From positions 85,912 to 149,911 of the forward strand of contig DATBGZ010000014.1 of assembly GCA_036557785.1 (NCBI GenBank): a DNA stretch of 64,000 bases, read 5' to 3'. Position 1 is the first letter of the stretch. Every line of letters starts with the position of its first letter. Both the position numbers and the translations under genes were made by a program. The notes beneath the pieces were generated by a model. The model made no database searches. It was not told the origin of the DNA and worked only from the letters and a program-made list of their open reading frames with translations. Shown here piece after piece: positions 34,920 through 42,136 of this stretch. Source of the stretch: DATBGZ01 sp036557785. Its GTDB lineage: Bacteria; Actinomycetota; Actinomycetes; Mycobacteriales; Micromonosporaceae.

Positions 34920-35420
34920 CTAGACCAGGGTCGGCTGATAGGTCAGGTCGAGCGTGCCGGCCACCAGCTCGACGAACTCCCCGGCCGTACGCACCAGGTC
35001 ATCGGCCTCCCGGGAGGTGACGGCCCGCCGGATCCCCGCCTCTGCCGCGGCTCGCTTGGATGCGCCGGCCGCGAAGAACTCGGCCCACTCCGCAAACTCC
35101 GGTGCCACGGCGCTCAGCAGCGTCCAGACACTGGTGATGCGGTTACGGCGATGGGGCTCCGGCCTGGCCCGCGCGGCGAGTACCGCCGCGGCGGCCCGGA
35201 GCGCGGCGAGATGCGCTGCCGCGAACCGCAGCCCGTCGGCGGAGGTGTGCTCGGCCTCGGCCAGTCCCTGCCGGGCCATGACCAGCAACTGCACCGGACC
35301 GCGCTGAGGCAGCACGCGTGCGGGAACCGCCACCCCGCTCTGCGCACGGGCACGGCCCGTCGCAGGCGCGGCGACCATGAGGGTCGTGGCCGTGGGGGAC
35401 GTGAGGGTTGTCGCCGTCAT
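34920..35420 (-). CDS. SAV_6107-family HEPN-domain protein
   Basis: 166 residues, ATG at 35418-35420 after GGAGGAGAG. After a Thr/Ala-rich start the core is helical: VQLLVMARQGLAEAEHTSAD, LRFAAAHLAALRAAAAVLAA, ITSVWTLLSAVAPEFAEWA and ADDLVRTAGEFVELV. This matches the SAV_6107 group of HEPN-like proteins, typically encoded beside imuA'/imuB/dnaE2. HEPN proteins are often RNA-linked; an R-x5-H (RARPEPH) occurs but its active-site status is unclear. It lies 33 bases upstream of imuA', so it is probably in the mutasome operon. Its start overlaps the stop of the upstream ORF (ATGA). Confidence 0.8.
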   Translation of the reverse strand: MTATTLTSPTATTLMVAAPATGRARAQSGVAVPARVLPQRGPVQLLVMARQGLAEAEHTSADGLRFAAAHLAALRAAAAVLAARARPEPHRRNRITSVWTLLSAVAPEFAEWAEFFAAGASKRAAAEAGIRRAVTSREADDLVRTAGEFVELVAGTLDLTYQPTLV

Positions 35421-35722
35421 CTTCTCGTCTCTCCTCCGTACGAGACGCGCCTCGGGCACGCCGTCTGGTGATCGGTGGCCGGGCCACCATGGACCGCTGC
35501 TGGAGGAAGGCCGCAGCGCTGCGGTCGGCGGGCCGGTGTGGCCGGGCAGGGGCGCTTCCCCACGCCTCCGCCCGACCACCGGTCCGGCCATCGCCAGCAC
35601 CAGGGGGTAAGGGGCGGGCGATACCGACCTCGGCCCGGACCCGCGAAGTCCGGTCCATCGAGGTTCGGTGCCGCGAACACCTCTCCCCGGGCTGTTCGAA
35701 CAAGTGAACCATATTCGAACAC
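35417..35722 (-). CDS. Leaderless 101-aa ORF coupled to the SAV_6107 gene (uncertain)
   Basis: A GTG at 35720-35722, six bases after the -10 box TACTCT, opens an ORF beginning VFEYGSLVRTARGEVFAAPN and then Pro/Arg/Gly-rich residues (PLTPWCWRWPDRW). It ends in a TGA that overlaps the SAV_6107 ATG (ATGA). The promoter spacing, the leaderless GTG and the overlap all argue for translation. Third-position GC by eye is about 60-65%, lower than in neighbouring genes, and no family is recognised. It may be a small mutasome protein or a leader ORF that couples translation of the HEPN gene. Confidence 0.4.
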   Translation of the reverse strand: MFEYGSLVRTARGEVFAAPNLDGPDFAGPGRGRYRPPLTPWCWRWPDRWSGGGVGKRPCPATPARRPQRCGLPPAAVHGGPATDHQTACPRRVSYGGETRR

Positions 35723-35728
35723 GGGTAC

Positions 35729-35752
35729 AGAGTAAAGCCGCCCCCCGACATT
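35729..35752 (-). promoter_or_regulatory. PafBC/RecA_NDp-type DNA-damage promoter of the mutasome operon
   Basis: The minus strand reads ATGTCGGGG (35743-35751), exactly 8 bases, then TACTCT (35729-35734), then 6 bases and a GTG. The RecA-independent damage motif bound via PafBC is TTGTCRGTG-N8-TAN3T; this matches at 7 of 9 half-site positions with exact spacing and -10. An overlapping sigma-A-like promoter (TTTACT, 17 bases, TATGGT at 35708-35713) and a TGTTCGAACA palindrome (35694-35703) lie just downstream. Damage induction is an inference. Confidence 0.6.
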
Positions 35753-35964
35753 TACCCGCGGGCGTGTCGCGACAAGCGCCAGGGCACATTCGCCGATCTT
35801 GGAGTTATCGCCTCTAGTCGATCTCCGATCACGACGATACGACCAAGATCGCGGGGCACGCGACACTACGGAGGGTCCGACCGGGTGGTGGAGCCCCCCC
35901 GGGGCGAGCCGCCACGGGTGCCGGCCGGAAGATAGGTACCGGGCCGCGTCGAGGAGGATCCTGC
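35753..35964. other. Intergenic region between mutasome promoter and ybaK-like gene
   Basis: 212 bases with no coding sequence I can support. It contains sequence upstream of the damage promoter and, near 35930, GATAGGTACC, a possible -10 for the ybaK-like gene. A run of C's (35894-35900) is the only other feature noticed. No hairpin terminator was seen. Confidence 0.4.
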
Positions 35965-36447
35965 ATGCACCCGAACGTTCACGCCGTCCAGGACGCGCTC
36001 GTGGCGGCCGGCGCGCAGGGGCAGGTGATCGTGCTGCCCGACGCCGTCACCACCGCGGCGCAGGCCGCGGCGGCGCTGAACGTCGAGGTCGGCCAGATCG
36101 CCAACTCCCTGATCTTCGAAGCCGTAGCGACCCCGCAGGAGGGCGGCACCCCCCTGCTCGTGCTGACCTCCGGCGCCCACCGCGTGGACACCGCGAAGGT
36201 GGCCGCACTGCTCGGCTACGCCACCGTCAAACGCGCCACGCCCGAGTTCGTGCGGGAGCACACCGGTCAGCCGATCGGTGGCGTCGCCCCACTCGGGCAC
36301 CCCAAACCCGTACCCACGCTCGTCGATGTCGCCCTGGGCGCCTACCCGGTGATCTGGGCAGCCGGCGGTATTCCGCACGCCGTCTTCCCCACGACATACG
36401 ACGAGTTGGTACGGATCACCGGCGGCACCCCGGCCGAGGTCGCGTGA
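35965..36447 (+). CDS. YbaK/EbsC-type aminoacyl-tRNA deacylase
   Basis: 160 residues, ATG after AGGAGG. The YbaK/ProX editing fold is shown by AALNVEVGQIANSLIF, LLVLTSGAHRVDTAKVAALL (with the conserved TSG and downstream K of the substrate pocket) and TGQPIGGVAPLGHP (the GGV.P.GH loop). These proteins hydrolyse mischarged aminoacyl-tRNAs such as Cys- or Ala-tRNA-Pro. The stop overlaps the GNAT gene start (GTGA), so the two are co-expressed. Confidence 0.93.
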   Translation: MHPNVHAVQDALVAAGAQGQVIVLPDAVTTAAQAAAALNVEVGQIANSLIFEAVATPQEGGTPLLVLTSGAHRVDTAKVAALLGYATVKRATPEFVREHTGQPIGGVAPLGHPKPVPTLVDVALGAYPVIWAAGGIPHAVFPTTYDELVRITGGTPAEVA

Positions 36448-36995
36448 GCGTGTCACAGGTGGTCGTGTGGGGGCCGGACGACCTGGTCCACCGCCTCGAC
36501 GAGGTTATCTACGTCTATGGGCAGGCCATGGGCTACTCCTCGGACATGCTCCTGACCCGGCGAAGCTACATGGGCTCCCATGTGCACCGCCGGGACTTCC
36601 ACGCGGTCGCGTCGCTCGACGAGACCGGCCGCGTGCTCGGCTTCGGCTACGGATACCACTCCGAGCCCGGGCAGTGGTGGCACGACCAGGTCCGCGGCGC
36701 GATGCGACGCGACGCCCGAGCGTTCTGGCTGGCGGACTGCTTCGAGGTCGTCGAGTTGCACGTGCTGCCCTCGGCCCAGGGACACGGACTCGGCGCGAAC
36801 CAACTGCGCACGCTGCTCGGCCTGGTCAGCGGCGCGACCACACTCCTGTCCACACCGGAGGCCGATGAGCGGACCTCGCGAGCATGGCGGCTCTACCGCC
36901 GGTTCGGCTTCGTCGATGTCGTGCGCAACTTCCTCTTCCCCGGCGACGCCCGCCCCTTCGCGGTGCTGGGCCGTACCCTCCCCCTCGACGCCTAG
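36444..36995 (+). CDS. GNAT-family N-acetyltransferase
   Basis: 183 residues, GTG at 36444 overlapping the ybaK-like stop. The acetyl-CoA binding motif is visible in VVELHVLPSAQGHGLGANQL (V.P..qG.GlG), and the C-terminal AWRLYRRFGFVDVVRNFLF is the usual GNAT helix and strand. It transfers an acyl group to an unknown amine. The coupling to a tRNA-editing protein could mean a shared substrate, but this is inference. Confidence 0.88.
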   Translation: MSVSQVVVWGPDDLVHRLDEVIYVYGQAMGYSSDMLLTRRSYMGSHVHRRDFHAVASLDETGRVLGFGYGYHSEPGQWWHDQVRGAMRRDARAFWLADCFEVVELHVLPSAQGHGLGANQLRTLLGLVSGATTLLSTPEADERTSRAWRLYRRFGFVDVVRNFLFPGDARPFAVLGRTLPLDA

Positions 36996-37022
36996 CCCGG
37001 GGAGCGGCACTGCGCGGCGGCA

Positions 37023-37736
37023 CTAGGAGCGCAACGCCGCGCGGATGGCGCCGAGCAGCCGGGCGGCGCCGATCAGCCCGAGCACCAGCCAGACCGCCAG
37101 GGCCACGGTGACGATCCCCGCGGCGAGCCGCGCGCTGACCACCCCGCCCGCGGCGCCGAGCAGCATCGCCGCGACGACCACGAGGACCCGGGTGGGTCGC
37201 TCGGCCACCGTGATCGCACCGACGCCCGGCATCCCGGCGAGCGCCGCGCGAGACCGCGCGTACTCGTGCAGGAGCGCGAGGAAACCGCAGGCGGCCACGA
37301 CGGGACCGAGCCCGCCGAGCAGCCAGAGCGCCACCAGCCAGGCGATCTCCGCGCACCGGTCGGCGACGGCGTCGTACCAGGAACCGAGCCCGGTCGTACG
37401 GCCGGAGAGGACCGCCACGCCGCTGTCAGCCGAGTCGGCCAGTGCCGAGACCAGCACCAGCGTCGCCGCCAGGAAGACCCATGGCCCGCCGGGCAGCACG
37501 GCCACGGGGACGGCGAACGAGCAGACCAGACCGATCGTCGTCACCGTGCTGGGGGCCAGGCCGAGGCGGTGCAGCCCTCGCGACGCCGCGAATGCCAGGC
37601 GCTGCCATCGTCGCACCAGCTTCGGTCCGCGGCGCGGGTCGAAGCCACCGTGCAAAGAGGACCAGCGGGCGCAGTACTCGTCCCACCCGAGAGCGGGCGC
37701 GCCCCCCGCGCGGCGTCTGCGCCCGATCCAGGGCAC
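37023..37736 (-). CDS. CDP-alcohol phosphatidyltransferase family membrane protein
   Basis: 237 residues with a GTG start. Several membrane helices surround the family motif, seen as ALADSADSGVAVLSGRTTGL followed by GSWYDAVADR. The canonical form is D-x2-DG-x2-AR-x8-G-x3-D-x3-D. All four aspartates are present, but the DG and AR positions read DS and AV, so the site is degenerate. Members make phospholipids from CDP-diacylglycerol and an alcohol. The acceptor is unknown. Confidence 0.8.
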   Translation of the reverse strand: MPWIGRRRRAGGAPALGWDEYCARWSSLHGGFDPRRGPKLVRRWQRLAFAASRGLHRLGLAPSTVTTIGLVCSFAVPVAVLPGGPWVFLAATLVLVSALADSADSGVAVLSGRTTGLGSWYDAVADRCAEIAWLVALWLLGGLGPVVAACGFLALLHEYARSRAALAGMPGVGAITVAERPTRVLVVVAAMLLGAAGGVVSARLAAGIVTVALAVWLVLGLIGAARLLGAIRAALRS

Positions 37737-37831
37737 GCTACGTACGCTCAGACCGGTGCCCCCGAAGCCAGTTGTGCCGGTCCGACCACGCCGACACGCT
37801 CAACGACCCTCACCCGGACTCTACCTGTGGA

Positions 37832-38059
37832 TCATCGCCCGCCGGCCCGGATGAGGCCAAGCTCAGCCAGCCGCCGACCGGAGCACGGCCAGGGCTGACC
37901 GCAGGTGGCGCACTCCCCGTCGCTCGAGCGCGGCTCGTGGTCCTGGTAGAGGCGCGCCGCAAGCCGCCACAGCAACTCGGAGCGGACCCGCTCGGGCGGC
38001 TCCCCCGGCGCAATCCGTGCCGGCCTTTGGCAAGCCGGTCGTGCGTCATCACCACTCAT
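37832..38059 (-). CDS. Small Cys-motif hypothetical protein, 75 aa
   Basis: 75 residues, ATG at 38057-38059 after a G-rich run. The C-terminal half reads LYQDHEPRSSDGECATCGQP followed by WPCSGRRLAELGL. The pattern DHEP...G.C..CGQPWPC is common in short actinomycete proteins and could hold a metal ion. No function is known. It reads away from the prenyl synthase gene, leaving a divergent 135-base gap. Confidence 0.65.
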   Translation of the reverse strand: MSGDDARPACQRPARIAPGEPPERVRSELLWRLAARLYQDHEPRSSDGECATCGQPWPCSGRRLAELGLIRAGGR

Positions 38060-38194
38060 CGATGCCCCCCGTCCCATCGTCCGACCCGTACCTCCTACCG
38101 TGGCGGTCCGACAGGCTTGCCTCAGCACCGACCGGCGCGATCCCCGCCGAGGGCGACGGTCAGGCTGTGTGACGGCACCGTTACCTTGGGATAC

Positions 38195-39259
38195 GTGAGC
38201 CCCATGGAGTCGGCCGGTTTGAAGGAACGGGTCGAGAAGGCGCTCGCGCGTTTCCTGCTCGATCAACGCACCATTTTGTCGGGCATCGACCCGGCGCTGG
38301 AGACCGTTGCCGAGACGATCGAACGCTTCGTGCTGCACGGCGGAAAGCGGCTGCGGCCGGCCTTCGCCTACTGGGGCTTCCGCGGTGCCGGCGGCGAGGA
38401 CTCCGAGCAGATCGTCGCGGCGGTCGCGGCGCTGGAGTTCGTGCAGGCCAGCGCACTGATGCACGACGATCTCATGGACGCCTCCGACACCCGCCGCGGC
38501 GAGCCGTCCGTGCATCGCCGGTTCGAGGTGGTGCACAGCGCCAGCGGCTGGGACGGTGACCCGAAGGTCTTCGGCGCTGGCGCGGCGATCCTGCTCGGAG
38601 ACTTCTGCCTGGCCTGGTCCGACGAGTTGCTGCGTCGCTCCGGCATCGACGTGGACGTCCTGCTACGGGCGCGGCCGGTCTTCGACCTCATGCGCACCGA
38701 GGTGATCGCCGGGCAGTACCTCGATGTGCACGCCCAGGTCACGGGCGACACCTCCATGCAGCGGGCGTCCACGGTGGCGCGCTACAAGTCGGCGAAGTAC
38801 ACGGTGGAGCGACCGCTGCTGCTCGGCGCGGCGATGGCGGACGCGCCGCCGGAGATCCGAGCCGCCTACTCGGGGTACGGCCTGCCGCTCGGCGAGGCGT
38901 TCCAGCTCCGCGACGACATCCTCGGTGTCTTCGGCAACCCCGCGCAGACGGGCAAGCCGGCCGGCGACGACCTGCGGGAGGGCAAGCGCACCTACCTCAT
39001 CGCGTGCGCATTCGCCGCGGCCGATGTCGTGGCCGCCGACCGGCTGCGTGCCGGCCTGGGCAACCCGCGCCTGGATGCCACCGGCATCGCGGAGCTGCGC
39101 GAGATCATCATCGACACCGGCGCCCTTGCCCGGACGGAGGAGCGCATCGCGAACCTCACCGAGGCATCGCTGCGTGCGTTGCGCAGCGTCACGCTCGCCG
39201 ACGACACCGCGGGGATGCTGGAGAGCCTGGCCCAGGCCGCGACCAGCCGCAGCGGCTGA
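38195..39259 (+). CDS. Polyprenyl (geranylgeranyl-type) diphosphate synthase
   Basis: 354 residues from the GTG at 38195, which is 7 bases after TACCTT (38182-38187); an ATG at 38204 is the alternative. The all-E synthase motifs are HGGKRLRPAFAYWGF, ASALMHDDLMDASDTRRG, VIAGQYLDV and FQLRDDILGVFGN with GKPAGDDLREGKRT. It has the long insert after the first Asp-rich motif seen in actinobacterial GGPP synthases. It faces the split lycopene cyclase genes, so a carotenoid role is possible; synthesis of other C20-C50 prenyl chains is equally possible. Confidence 0.93.
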   Translation: MSPMESAGLKERVEKALARFLLDQRTILSGIDPALETVAETIERFVLHGGKRLRPAFAYWGFRGAGGEDSEQIVAAVAALEFVQASALMHDDLMDASDTRRGEPSVHRRFEVVHSASGWDGDPKVFGAGAAILLGDFCLAWSDELLRRSGIDVDVLLRARPVFDLMRTEVIAGQYLDVHAQVTGDTSMQRASTVARYKSAKYTVERPLLLGAAMADAPPEIRAAYSGYGLPLGEAFQLRDDILGVFGNPAQTGKPAGDDLREGKRTYLIACAFAAADVVAADRLRAGLGNPRLDATGIAELREIIIDTGALARTEERIANLTEASLRALRSVTLADDTAGMLESLAQAATSRSG

Positions 39260-39273
39260 TCCACGGTCGTCGG

Positions 39274-39570
39274 TCAGGACGGGGACCTTCCTTGCCGGGC
39301 CCAGACGCAGAGCGTGCTCAGCACCAGGGCAAAGCCGAATCCAAGATCCTCGATCGGCGCATGGAACAGGCGGGGACCGAGAACAGCGGCGGGGTCGTAC
39401 CGGACGACGCCGGTGCCCGTGAGCACCCCGTTGGCGAGGACCTGGAAGACCAGGATGATCGCGTAGCTGAGCCAGAAGACGCGCCCGAGCACCAGTCGGG
39501 TGCGCAACAGCACCAGGTCGAGCGTGAGGGCGGCCACCACGCCGAGCCCGTCCGCGACGGTGTACGTCAC
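39274..39570 (-). CDS. Lycopene cyclase domain protein, CrtYd-type
   Basis: 98 residues, GTG at 39568-39570 overlapping the CrtYc-type stop (GTGA). Three hydrophobic segments; the end reads VVRYDPAAVLGPRLFHAPIE and then DLGFGFALVLSTLC, matching the PxE..F motif region of the heterodimeric lycopene cyclases. It acts with its partner to close an ionone ring on lycopene or a related carotenoid. No crtB or crtI lies in the window, so its substrate must come from elsewhere. Confidence 0.85.
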   Translation of the reverse strand: MTYTVADGLGVVAALTLDLVLLRTRLVLGRVFWLSYAIILVFQVLANGVLTGTGVVRYDPAAVLGPRLFHAPIEDLGFGFALVLSTLCVWARQGRSPS

Positions 39571-39878
39571 CGCCGCAGGACCTTCCGTACGGCCTCGAAG
39601 CCGAGCACCGAGCAGAGCGGCACGACCAGGAAGAACAGGAGCTCCTCCACGGGCAGGCCGCCGGGCAGCCACACGCCCACGACCCGGTCCGGGTCGAACG
39701 ACCAGTGCCCGGCGGCGACCGCGGCCAGGTCCCATGCGAGGAAGACCGCCGCCACCGGCACCAGCGTGAGCACCAGCCGTCGCCACTGTCGCAGCACGCC
39801 GACGCGCAGCACGGGCTCGAGCCAGCCGGCGGCGAGCAGACAGCCGCCCAGGACGGCAAGGTATGTCAACACGCCCAT
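39567..39878 (-). CDS. Lycopene cyclase domain protein, CrtYc-type
   Basis: 103 residues from the ATG at 39876-39878. Three membrane helices, with WDLAAVAAGHWSFDPDRVVG followed by LPGGLPVEELLFFLVVPL, the PVEE..FF signature of the CrtYc half. A -10-like TATAGG (39903-39908) lies about 25 bases upstream. With the CrtYd-type protein it should form the heterodimeric cyclase of Gram-positive bacteria. Confidence 0.88.
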   Translation of the reverse strand: MGVLTYLAVLGGCLLAAGWLEPVLRVGVLRQWRRLVLTLVPVAAVFLAWDLAAVAAGHWSFDPDRVVGVWLPGGLPVEELLFFLVVPLCSVLGFEAVRKVLRR

Positions 39879-40018
39879 CGGCAGCCGTACGGTTTGCCCA
39901 TCCCTATACCCTGCCACGACCATCCGTGATCGCCGGGCCACGGATGGGCGCAGTGGCCGCCCCGGGCGGTGCGTCGCACCACAGCGATGCGGCCTCGCCG
40001 CCGGTAGACTGCCCCGCG

Positions 40019-42136
40019 ATGGACACCATGGGCGGGCATCTTCGTGGGCGGGACGATGTCACCGCCGCCGATGCGCTGCGGGGCGTGCTGATCAGCGGGC
40101 GCTACCGGGTCGTGGGGCGCCTGGCTCGGGGCGGAACGACCACCGTCTACCAGGCCCGTGACGAGCGGCTCGACCGGTCGGTCGCGATCAGGATCATCAA
40201 CCCCGAGCACGTGCTCGACGCGGCGGTGCTCGATCGACTCGCGGCGGAGGCGCAGACGGTCGCCCACCTGTCGCATCCGAACATCGTCGCCGTCTTCGAC
40301 CAGGGCTCCTACGAGGGTGCGCCCTTCGTGGTCACCGAGTACGTCCACGGCCGGAGTCTGCGCGAGGTGGTCCGGGACCGGGGCCGGCTCGACCCGACGG
40401 AGTCGCTCGCGGTCATCGAGCAGGTACTCGCCGCGCTCGCCGTGGCGCACCGGGACGGGTTGGTCCACCGGGCCGTGAAGCCGGAGAACATCCTCGTGGC
40501 GCCCCCGCCCAACGGCTCCGGTGACCTGATCGACGCCGTGGTGAAGGTCGCCGACTTCGGCCTGGCCCGCAGCGCGGACATCGGTCGCAGCCAGACCAGC
40601 CCGCTGCTCGGCCCGGCCGCATACCTGGCGCCTGAACTGATCACCGATGGCCGCGCCGACACCCGGGCGGACGTGTACTCGGTGGGGATCGTGCTCTTTG
40701 AGATGCTCACCGGTCGGATCCCGTTCACCCCCCACTCGGAGACGGCGGAACAGGTCCAGCGCTACCCCGGCGGGCTCGACACCGAACCGGCCGCGGTCAC
40801 GGCAGCATGGCGCCACGTGGACGAGGAGGTTCCCCCGCCGTCCCGGTTCGCCGAGGGCGTGCCGGACCGACTGGACGACATCGTGGTGCGGGCGACCCGG
40901 CGCGACCCACAGGCACGACCGCGCGACGCTGACGCGCTGCTCGCGCAGATCCAGGCCACGCGGGAGGAGATGGGCGCGCTGGGCGGTCCGACCCGAGCGA
41001 TCGCGCACCCGACGGTGGCCGTGCCATCGCTGTCGGGACGGCCGCCTCGTTCCGGGGGCTCGCGACTGCCGGAGCAGCGCGCGAGCGGACGCGCGGCCGC
41101 TGCCGTCGGAGCCCGGGTCCGCGGCGCCGACGAGCCGGCCAGCATGGGTGAGCGGGTCGGCTCCGGCATCGCGGCCGCGGTGGGGTGGCTGCGGCTGACC
41201 GCCAACCGCCTGCGGTACACGGCCAAGGGGCGGCGCATCCTCACCATCGTGATCGTCGTGCTCGGCCTGTTGCTGATCACCGGTGGCTGGTGGCTCGGCG
41301 CCGGTCGCTACACCAAGGCACCGAACCTGCTCAACTTCTCCAAGGACAACGCGATCGCGGAGGCGCAACGGCAGGGCTTCGGGGTCACGTTCGGCGCGCC
41401 GATCTACAGCGAGGTCGTGCCGGCGGACACCGTGTTGAACCAGCAGCCGGCGCCGGGCGGACGGATCGTCCGCGGCGGCACGGTCATCGTGTACCTGTCG
41501 CTGGGCCCCGAGCGCTACGCGGTGCCGGACATCACCGGGCAGGAGCTGGAGTACGCGCTGACCCGGATCCCGAAGCAGCTCCTGGTGGACCAGGTCGACG
41601 GGTACTCCGACACTCTCCCCAAGGGATATGTCGCGGGCACCAAGCCGGTCGCCGGCGAAATCCTCGCGCCCGGCCAGACGGTGACGGTCACGGTCGTGAA
41701 GGGCCCCTTCCCCGTGCACGTGCCCGAAGTGGTGACCAAGCTGCTCGGCGATGCCGAGAACGACCTGCACGCCGCCGGCTTCACCGACATCGTCGTGCAG
41801 AACCGTGACAGCGACCAGCCGAAGGACACCGTGCTCGAGCAGACCCCGGACGGCAACACAGGCCTCGCCTCCGCGTCGGGCCAGACCGTGACGCTGGTCG
41901 TCTCCAATGGCCCCGCCCTGCCGATGCCGAACTTCGTCGGCCTGACCACCTGCCAGATCGCGGTGGGCCAGCTTCAGGCCATGGGGATGATCGTCGCCAC
42001 CGCGCCGCTGCCACCGGAGCAGTTGCCGGGCGATTGGACCGTCACCGCCCAGAGCCCCGGCGCGGGCCAGGCACTCACGCCCGGGCAGACCATCGACCTC
42101 ACGTGCGCACCGCCGCCGCCACCGGTAACGCCCTGA
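40019..42136 (+). CDS. PASTA-domain Ser/Thr pseudokinase (PknB-like)
   Basis: 705 residues, ATG 8 bases after TAGACT (40005-40010). An N-terminal kinase fold (about 27-310), a linker, one membrane helix (ILTIVIVVLGLLLITGGWW, ~410-430) and four extracellular PASTA repeats (~435-700). The Gly loop GRLARGGTTTVY and the DFG are present. However, the ATP-binding lysine of VAIK is arginine (SVAIRII, Arg58) and the catalytic loop reads HRAVKPENIL, with Ala152 in place of the HRD aspartate. Together these losses predict no phosphotransfer. PASTA domains bind peptidoglycan or muropeptides, so the protein may be a sensor or scaffold for a genuine PknB elsewhere. Confidence 0.88.
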   Translation: MDTMGGHLRGRDDVTAADALRGVLISGRYRVVGRLARGGTTTVYQARDERLDRSVAIRIINPEHVLDAAVLDRLAAEAQTVAHLSHPNIVAVFDQGSYEGAPFVVTEYVHGRSLREVVRDRGRLDPTESLAVIEQVLAALAVAHRDGLVHRAVKPENILVAPPPNGSGDLIDAVVKVADFGLARSADIGRSQTSPLLGPAAYLAPELITDGRADTRADVYSVGIVLFEMLTGRIPFTPHSETAEQVQRYPGGLDTEPAAVTAAWRHVDEEVPPPSRFAEGVPDRLDDIVVRATRRDPQARPRDADALLAQIQATREEMGALGGPTRAIAHPTVAVPSLSGRPPRSGGSRLPEQRASGRAAAAVGARVRGADEPASMGERVGSGIAAAVGWLRLTANRLRYTAKGRRILTIVIVVLGLLLITGGWWLGAGRYTKAPNLLNFSKDNAIAEAQRQGFGVTFGAPIYSEVVPADTVLNQQPAPGGRIVRGGTVIVYLSLGPERYAVPDITGQELEYALTRIPKQLLVDQVDGYSDTLPKGYVAGTKPVAGEILAPGQTVTVTVVKGPFPVHVPEVVTKLLGDAENDLHAAGFTDIVVQNRDSDQPKDTVLEQTPDGNTGLASASGQTVTLVVSNGPALPMPNFVGLTTCQIAVGQLQAMGMIVATAPLPPEQLPGDWTVTAQSPGAGQALTPGQTIDLTCAPPPPPVTP

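Noticed and set aside
35694..35713. TGTTCGAACA palindrome and nearby CGAAC half-sites as a LexA box
   Set aside because: The spacing does not give CGAAC-N4-GTTCG; the best 14-base alignment has about three mismatches in the core. Kept only as a note beside the PafBC-type motif.
34920..35789. Long N-terminal extension of the SAV_6107 protein
   Set aside because: The extension has no protein-like pattern, and ATG 35420 has a good ribosome binding site.
35417..35866. Longer version of the ORF upstream of the HEPN gene, starting at 35866
   Set aside because: It would start upstream of the mapped-looking promoter elements; the GTG at 35722 fits the -10 spacing better.
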